From Apium graveolens (Eukaryota > Streptophyta > Magnoliopsida > Apiales > Apiaceae): a stretch of DNA of 64,000 bases. Shown here one piece after another: positions 57,061-64,000 of the stretch. The stretch lies in the NCBI RefSeq assembly GCF_009905375.1, contig NC_133650.1, positions 299,149,957-299,213,956 of the forward strand, in the 5' to 3' direction. Every line of letters begins with the position of its first letter. The stretch's first letter is position 1. The position numbers and the translations under genes were made by a program. The notes beneath the pieces were generated by a model. The model was given only the letters and a program-made list of their open reading frames with translations, was not told the origin of the DNA and made no database searches.

Positions 57061-57941
57061 GACTTAAAATAAAAATAAAAAAGAGCAACAAAGATGCGTC
57101 AAAAGAAAGACACGCATGAGCACAAGGAAAAGAGGAAAGAAAGCGGAGAGACGGGATTCTATACGGGGACGCGTCGTGGGTGTCTATCGCGAGAAGTCAG
57201 CTAAAGTGTATGACACGTCCTAATATGGTAGTGCATTCATTGTATCTTTGTTGGAATAAATTAACCTATGTAAGTTAAGCTATGCTATAAAGAAGAAGTA
57301 GAACACGCCTTATAGGGTAGACTCGTCCATAAGGACTGAAATACATAATAATTCTAATTGATTTTTGGTTAATTTGGGGGAAATTTAAGTAAAACCCTAG
57401 AAATATGCGATTACAAAATCAAAAGAGCAAATATGGGGTTTCATTATATACTTATATATACGCATACAAAGAAAAATGAAGAATAGTAATGGGAAAATGA
57501 AGAACATGAACGGTTTTTTTACTTGATACGGTAGATTTACTCAATGAAATGAAGAAATAAAAGAAGGTTCGTGTACCTTGGAACTTGGAGGGATGATCGA
57601 CTGTAAAAACTTGGAGAATGGCCAGTTGAATCACCAGATTTCGGAGGAAAATTTCTTGCAGTGGCGGAGATGGCGGTTCAAGAGAGAGAAATATAGTAAA
57701 GTGGGAATTGTGGGTTGGTGAAAAGTATTTGTAGGTGAAGGAGGATGATGACGTGTATGAAAACTGTCGTACAACGGCTAGAAACGGTATAATTTCCTGA
57801 AAATACTCATACAAAGCGATGACGCGCCCAAAGAGGAGGACACGTCCTGATATCTTGGGATCGCAAACCAAATTTCACTTATATTTCTAAGGATAAAAAT
57901 TCCAACTTGTTTTTCAACTGCGTATGGAATTTGGGGGTAGT
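57061..57941. other. Non-coding 3' region of the gypsy element with PPT
   Basis: No supported ORF. It holds several GACGCGTC-like words (about 57050, 57172, 57212, 57822, 57838) and ends in the polypurine tract TTTGGGGGTAGT (57930..57941) next to the LTR. Confidence 0.6.
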
Positions 57942-59136
57942 TGTTATAACCAAAATTTGGCATCGGGTCATTTCGGGTTAGGAATGGGTCAATTGGAATA
58001 GAATTGGGGAAAATAAATGAAGGGTTAAGTTGTAGGCTACAATGTGCTAAGGGAGGACACACCCTCTATATGTAGGACGCGTCCAACATTGAGTGGGCTA
58101 TGATTTGGGTCATTTGAGGTCAAGGTTGCTATGTCAAGGGATGTGGAGGAAATCTCAATGCGCTTAGGACGTGTCCAGAGCTCAGGGAGCGCTTTGCATT
58201 GGTAAGAATTGACAAGACAGATTGTCCACATGTTAAGGTTGCAATATAGGGGAAATGTGTGCATTCCATGGGAAAAGGACGTGTCTTGTCCTTGGGAGAA
58301 AGGTTGCAATACAGGTTGCAATACAGGGATATCTTGAGGATAAGGCAAGCATGGAAAGAGGAATATAAGTGGTTTTTACTAACATATTTGTTACAGGTAC
58401 TCTTTAAAGAATTCCCTCCTTGAGACTGTCAAGGAGGGGGATGTCCATGAAAAGCTTGAAGGCCTCCTCCTGTATTTAAAGGGTGTCCTTGTTGGGGATG
58501 TGGGGTTAACTTTGGTGTGTGCTCCGGGAACTCTGTTCTTGTATTCAACGGGTGTCCTCGTTGGAGAACTTTGGAGTCATCCTGCACTTTGTACTCAAAA
58601 TCTTGGGATCACCTGTCCTGCTATCTGGTGGGTTATCCTCATTCAGGGGACAGGGACGTGTCCGGCATTTGGGGTGAACCGTGGTTATACCTGCATTCAT
58701 ATATCAAGGGAGATAACTGTAGCGGAGTGTTATCCTTGCACAGGGAGATGCACTATCCGTGAAGTTCTACGATTACGGACGAGCATTGGGCCTTTGCGGT
58801 TGGGCCTCATAGTTGGACATTCCTAAAGTTAGCGGAAGATGGATTCTGGAGAGACTTCTATTGGGCCTAGGAATGAGAAGTCTAAACCCATTAGATTTCT
58901 TGTTCCCCAAGAACTACGTCAGGCTCGATCCCTATATAAAGGGTATGTAGGCACATTGAGAGGGGTAAGAAGTTGAGAGCTGAAAAGGAGCCACCACTTG
59001 CCCTAATCAATCTCAACCACTAGTTAACACACAACCACCGCATACCGCTTGATTTTTCGGCGAAGAACCACCATTACAAATTTTGATTCCGGCGATAAAC
59101 CCCAAACTTTGTTGTTACCAGATTCCTCCGACAACA
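57942..59136 (+). repeat. 3' LTR of the gypsy element (1195 bp)
   Basis: It begins TGTTATAACCAAAATTTGG directly after the PPT and ends CCTCCGACAACA (TGTT/AACA inverted ends). A TATA box, TATATAAA, is at 58933..58940, so transcription would start near 58965. The sequence upstream of it includes two about 50-bp related segments around 58470 and 58540 (GGGTGTCCT-TGTTGG). GGACGCGTCC variants occur at about 58055, 58072, 58168, 58276 and 58645. Only one LTR is in the window, so ends rest on TG/CA, PPT and TATA position. Confidence 0.75.
58933..58940 (+). promoter_or_regulatory. TATA box of the gypsy LTR
   Basis: TATATAAA followed by GGG, about 200 bp before the LTR end, the usual place between U3 and R. 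Confidence 0.6.
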
Positions 59137-59765
59137 GTTATATCAATTTTGGTTGTTTAAATAATGTTGATGGATTTTTGGTAAGTCATTCTTCAATTTC
59201 TTGATGTATACTGAGATATAAGGATATAATTTTGGATTCCATCTGTTTGATTAAAATTCTAAGACAATTTTAAGATTTTAATTATGTACTCCATCTGTTT
59301 GATTATAGTGCTGAAGCAACTTCTCGCCCACAATGTATTTGTTGGATTATGATTTGTGACCTTAATGATTGTGTAGAAATTGTTAAATATGTGTTCTTTT
59401 AGAAGTTAAAGCAAATAATATATGAATGATAATATTGTTAGGTTGATCTACAATAATTACTCATCATGCCTAGTTGGCTTTTTTTGACATATTTTGTTTC
59501 TTAATCATTGCTAAATTTCAGATTCTTATGGAGCTGCAGAGTATGACCTTTGTTAGATTCTTTATATGTATGTATGATATTTGGTGTACAGAATCTCTAC
59601 TGAAAAGTTACTTCCAGAGATAATGAATATTTAGGTAAATAAAAGGATCATTACTATAATATGAAAATGATTAGAAGATATATTTTATGACTTTATCCGA
59701 TTGATTAGGACATTCGAAAGTTAAATTAAGGTCTTAATCTAATAGTCAAACTGGACTCAGAAAAT
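59137..59765. other. AT-rich spacer
   Basis: No gene or element recognised. Confidence 0.4.
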
Positions 59766-59767
59766 TA

Positions 59768-60046
59768 CTCCCTCAGTCCCAACCATTTCTTTACACTTTC
59801 CTTTTTGGGATGTCCCATCCAATTCTTTACATTTCAAAACTTACCACAAATAGTCAATGGGTCCCACCACTTTTCCACTGTTTCTTCCTTTTTACACTAC
59901 TTACTCCACCATCTCCCTTTTATACATTAAAAATTAATGGGTCCCACCACTTCACCCACTTTTCTTTCTCTTTTTCACTACTTTATACATATTTCTTGAC
60001 CTCCGTGCCCAAAGTAAACGTAAAGAATTGGTTGGGACAGAGGGAG
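59768..60046. mobile_element. Stowaway (Tc1/mariner) MITE, 279 bp
   Basis: The ends are CTCCCTCAGTCCCAACCA and, reverse-complemented, CTCCCTCTGTCCCAACCA. Both are flanked by TA (59766..59767 and 60047..60048). The arms continue to match (TTCTTTAC). Inside are two copies of ATGGGTCCCACCACTT. There is no transposase. Confidence 0.9.
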
Positions 60047-60048
60047 TA

Positions 60049-62550
60049 GTTGCTAGTAAATCCTTGCAATAATCTTTACACCTATCTTAATGTCACCTCT
60101 TTAATTTCTCATGTTTTTCTTATACTTTAGAAACTATTTGTTCATGTGCAAATGAAATTTCTTTAATTGGATGATTTTTTTTAATGAGTCATGTCTATAA
60201 TTTTAAAGTGAATACATAATATAAGAACTAATGTAACTAATAATATATGTGATTAATATATTTTATTATGTGGAACTTCATGGAATAATTTTATTTAAAG
60301 TGTCACCTATATATTGTTTTTACCTTTTGGATAATAGTGTTATAATTAGTTCATTCTGGTTCCATTATATTCGAATGACGTAAAGGAACAGTAGATATAA
60401 TGTAATTATGGGAGTGCGTAGCATGAAATCTATGCCATTGTAATTAGGTGCAGATTTAGAAATTGATTGCTTAAATGATTCATCACAATACTGATCTTAG
60501 TTTTGATAAGTCGTTGTATATAATTTATTTTTTAACTTTTATTTTTAACCACATTGTTTGTCACGACACCGGTATGGACATAGCTTGCATTTGCATTATG
60601 AAGAGTGGTTTAAAGGTGATGATGGCCAACTATTTTTATATTGGTCAGTTTTTCTTTCTCAGCTTTAGCTTGCATATTTTAAATCATGCTATTTTGGATT
60701 CCTGCATAAAAATCTTGAAAGTTTAATTGTGAGTTTTTTCATTTTTTAGTTTGAAGGCTGCGTATTACCTGCGATTTGTAAAAAGAAATCACCGTATGAT
60801 TTATAATTTCTAGGTTAGATGTTGGAGATGGCAAAGAAGTAATCTTCCAAAATGTCTCAGACCAAAACTTCGGCAACAATAATGTATCAAGTACCTAAAA
60901 AATTGTATGTGTACTCTTTATTCTGTATTACCTGATTGTTTATTTCAATCAGCAGTAAATGTGACTGAACTACCAATTCCGTTTCTGGATATTATGACTT
61001 ACTGTTTATCATATTCACCTTTCAGCAATAACCAACCTATGATTATATTATTGTCAATGAAAAATTAGTGCATCACCTGACTTGAAAATTATTTAATACA
61101 AACAAAGGATTTCCAGGGAAAAATTGATATTTTTGATGAGTACATGTCAAAAGCTCGATGGTTGCTGGGAAATGCAAGGATCGCTTGACATCTAGGATGC
61201 AAATGGTGTGTTGATGGATGTTAAGCATGTGTTACTTGAGATGTAAGAGATATAAATAAGATGTGAGATGGATGATTAGGATTCCTTGTGTATATTGTGT
61301 CAATATTCCACTGTCTTCGAGGTAATTTTCATGGCTATTTACTTTTGCTATCGATAATTCTTATAGGTGTGGCTTCTTGTCCTGAAACCCAATATTTTCT
61401 TATTTGTTTCCTACTCTAGCTTGACATGAGTTAATATTTAAGTTTCAGCTCTCGAGATGTATATATGACTACGACATTATTTAATATATTTAAGTGAATT
61501 TCATGTATTTATTCTCTTAACTTTCTTCTTATTCTGTCTCTTTTTATTTTGCGTGTGATTATAAATATAATGCGAAGATAAAATAGTTATCTCCAATCAT
61601 TGTTTTGTTTGTTTGGAGGCTACCACGACTGTTATATAATTTTAGTTATCAAGTGATTGAATATTAATTTGATCTCAAATAATATTAATGATTCACGTAG
61701 CTTTTATGTATCAGTATTTTCTGACATTTAAATAATGTGTAATTATTGAACAAAGCAGTTTTAATAAATTTTTGTGATTTCATGGATGTGAATCATTTTG
61801 CAAGCAAAAAGTAGACTAACTAAAGACTAATTCTAGTAAAAGTTCGGTTAGGAGTATGATTGAACGATAAGCATTTATTTGCTTACATTTGTGTAATTTC
61901 AAGTAAATTTTTCATATTGCTCCAATACAAATTTCATAAGCAATTTTATTGTCTATGAATATTTTTAAAAACTACTTTTGAGAAAATATAAATTTCATAT
62001 TTTTTGAGAAATTTTTAAATGATTCATATTTTAATAAACTGATAGGATTTTAGATACACTCAAATAAAATAAATTCTTAATTTTGTGAAAGATCGAATTT
62101 TCATGATTCTGAGAAAGAGAAATTGAAATGAAATAAAAAAAATTAGTTGATTTAGTTAATGTTTTCAACATCAAGTACGATTAAATATAGTAAAACAAAT
62201 TAAGATTATGTGTATAATAAGTTTTTTTTCTAGTAGTCAAAATTTTAACTTTTTATCAAGACTTTAAATATCATCAACTATGACTATAAATTATTTATGA
62301 CAACTGTCATCTTACAAAATAAATGTTTAATTAAAAGGTGTCCAATTCGAAGTCAAGGTATGGTTAAAATCGATGCCGAGAAATCTTTTTAATAAAAAAT
62401 GTGAGTCAATAAAAATACAGTAATACTTCAATCAAAATAAGGTTTCAATATTTTATTAAAATTACATGTTATTCAAATAAAAAAGTAATGAAAATAAAAA
62501 TTTAGATTTACAAAAAATTTAAATAATAAAAATAATGGCAAGAAATTATA
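60049..62550. other. AT-rich spacer
   Basis: About 2.5 kb with no supported gene, RNA or element end. The longest open frame (60475..60726) is AT-rich with no recognisable motif. Confidence 0.4.
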
Positions 62551-63310
62551 TCCTATATATAACTAGAATAAGGGAGTTTTAAGGGTATGATTTGGTTGTC
62601 ATGGGTAAAGTAGTAATTTACTTTGAAAAAAAACAAAGCTGACGCTTAGCACGATACATGTTGATAAACCTAAAATTAATATGAGAAAAGGTACAAATAT
62701 AATATGTAAATATTCAATATGTTTCTAGATAATTAAATAATTTAGGAATAAGTAATAATAATTTTAGGTCTTTTTAAATGTAAATATATTATGTTATATC
62801 CTATATATAATTGGTGTAATGGAGTTAATATGTCACGATTGTGTGGTTTGGTTGTCACGACTAACAATTAAAATTATATTAAACTCAACCACCCCTGCTG
62901 GAAAAAATAATTTTCACAATAAATTCTAATTGTTTCTAATACAATTGTAATATGTAAGTATTGACAATAAAGAAAAATTTATAAAAGTTAAACTATTATA
63001 ATATATCAAAATATTAATTGAAATAAAAATATATATATAACTAGAATAAGGGAGTCTAAGGGGTATGGTTGGGTTGTCATGGTAAAATAATAATTTACTT
63101 TGAAAAAAACAAAGCTGAGAAGGCACGTAGCACGATACATATGTTGATAAATCTAAAATTAATATGAAAAAGGTACAAATATAATATATAAATATTCAAT
63201 ACATTTCAAGATAATTAAATAATTTAGGAATAAGTAATAATAATTTTATGTCTTTTTAAATGTAATATATTATGTTATATTATATCCTATATATAATTAG
63301 AGTAAGGGGA
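62551..63310. repeat. Array of about 240-bp AT-rich units
   Basis: The start word TCCTATATATAACTAGAATA, exact or varied, recurs at 62551, 62800, about 63028 and 63284. Units one (62551..62799) and three (63029..63283) are close copies, sharing AATTTACTTTGAAAAAAA, AGCACGATACAT and TTAAATAATTTAGGAATAAG. Unit two (62800..63028) shares only the head (GTTTGGTTGTCACG). The heads resemble Helitron 5' ends in composition, but no CTRR with hairpin was confirmed. Confidence 0.6.
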
Positions 63311-63414
63311 TTTGGATGGGGATTTGGATGGTAAGGTTTGGTCGTCACACGTGGGTTGCGCTAAAGTATGGTATAATATAACTCTTCATTTATTCTATTA
63401 TTCAATTATAATAT

Positions 63415-64000
63415 TGTTATGGATAAAAAACTAAGGTTATTATTTGCTGTATTTATTACTAAAGAACATGAGCTCAAGGCCTTTAATGGCTGCTTTCGTA
63501 TTTCATAGCTTAACTCTGCATTTACGAGATGCCTACGTAACTCTGTGAATTAGATAATCAAGCCAAAAAACATAGTTCTGATCTGTGGGGTGAGGCCCCT
63601 TATATAGATGTGGGAGTCCTTGAATTTGACTTGGTATAGGAGACTTGGTAGCCAAGTCTCAGAATTAGAATGGACTTTGGAGTCCTAAATAGTAGGAAAC
63701 TGATTCCTTATCCTTCTAGGTCCTTTAGAGGTAAATCTGCAAGGATTTATGTCCTTATTGGGACTCTTTTCAATAGCTGATTTTTCCCTTATTAATTAAT
63801 TACGAAATTAATTAATATTCAGGGTTTTTGGGCCTTCTTTGTTTAATCAGGCCTGATCTGGTCCATCAGGCCTATCAATGTATTAACCTTTCTGGTCTAA
63901 ATGTCATACATATTCTCATTGGGCCTAGCAGCCCAAATCATTTATAATTAGTGTAATATTAATTACACAATCCGGATTTATTTATCCCTATCATTTACCC
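63415..64000 (-). mobile_element. Partial LTR of another retrotransposon (runs off the window)
   Basis: On the minus strand there is a TATA box (TATATAAGG, about 63598..63606) followed by a transcribed-leader-like segment. The putative LTR end is TTATCCATAACA at 63415. The upstream part is U3-like, with paired words TGGCTACCAAGTCTCC and GGCCTGATGGACCAGATCAGG. The other end is outside the window, so the call rests on layout only. Confidence 0.45.

Larger units (their letters stand above)
44989..59136 (+). mobile_element. 3' half of a Ty3/gypsy element (Tat/Retand type), split by a Copia element
   Basis: Integrase (44989..46051), a long non-coding and antisense-coding region (46052..46486 and 53845..57941), a PPT (TTTGGGGGTAGT) and a 3' LTR (57942..59136) form one element once the Copia insertion (46492..53839) is removed. 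An antisense ORF with a gypsy-type transposase-like domain after pol is known from Tat-lineage elements such as Grande and Retand. The 5' LTR, gag, protease and RT are absent. GGACGCGTCC-like words occur throughout the 3' region and the LTR. Confidence 0.75.

Noticed and set aside
58500..58826. 108-codon plus-strand frame in the gypsy LTR
   Set aside because: It lies in U3 of the LTR, has no recognised motif, and starts just past related non-coding segments.

Overview
The window is nuclear DNA of a flowering plant, most likely a eudicot. It is very AT-rich and contains one convincing host gene, a DYW-type pentatricopeptide repeat (PPR) RNA-editing factor on the minus strand (32759..34934). 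Nearly everything else is transposable elements of typical plant families, many nested and with their target-site duplications still visible. The species cannot be named from this sequence alone.

Layout. 0-6.6 kb: AT-rich spacer with a possible two-exon mini-gene (955..1252), a decayed LINE (3125..4262), a Stowaway-like MITE and two small Helitron-like elements. 6.6-10.4 kb: an almost complete PIF/Harbinger element with a Myb-like ORF and a DDE transposase, both broken. 10.4-17.5 kb: AT-rich spacer, two Helitrons joined end to end (14093..15632) and a 722-bp hAT-type element with an 8-bp duplication. 17.5-29.6 kb: one L1-type LINE (ends 17498 and 29606, 16-bp duplication), split by a solo Copia LTR (19650..21032) and a 5.2-kb Mutator-like element (22169..27409). 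The LINE reading frame closes across both insertions. 29.6-36.8 kb: a Harbinger relic, the PPR gene and two MITEs. 36.9-39.5 kb: a 5'-truncated LINE. 40.7-44.99 kb: two broken Copia elements, the second inserted in the first. 45-59.1 kb: the 3' half of a Ty3/gypsy element of Tat/Retand type (integrase, antisense ORF region, 3' LTR), into which a complete-ended but pol-less Copia element (46492..53839) has jumped. 59.1-64 kb: spacer, a clean Stowaway MITE, an AT-rich repeat array and part of another LTR.

Most unusual points. (1) The Mutator-like element carries, convergent to its transposase, a two-exon gene for a GRF zinc finger, coiled coil and C-terminal membrane segment, in the place that mudrB holds in maize MuDR. 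(2) The gypsy element is strewn with about 35 copies of a palindromic motif, consensus GGACGCGTCC, in antisense coding, non-coding and LTR sequence alike. (3) A Copia family in two copies carries a minisatellite of about 40 bp inside its LTR. (4) A Copia element has near-identical LTRs, PBS and PPT but only gag and a stub of protease. (5) Two Helitrons abut at exactly one base. Identifications come from recognised motifs and termini read by eye; no database search was made.
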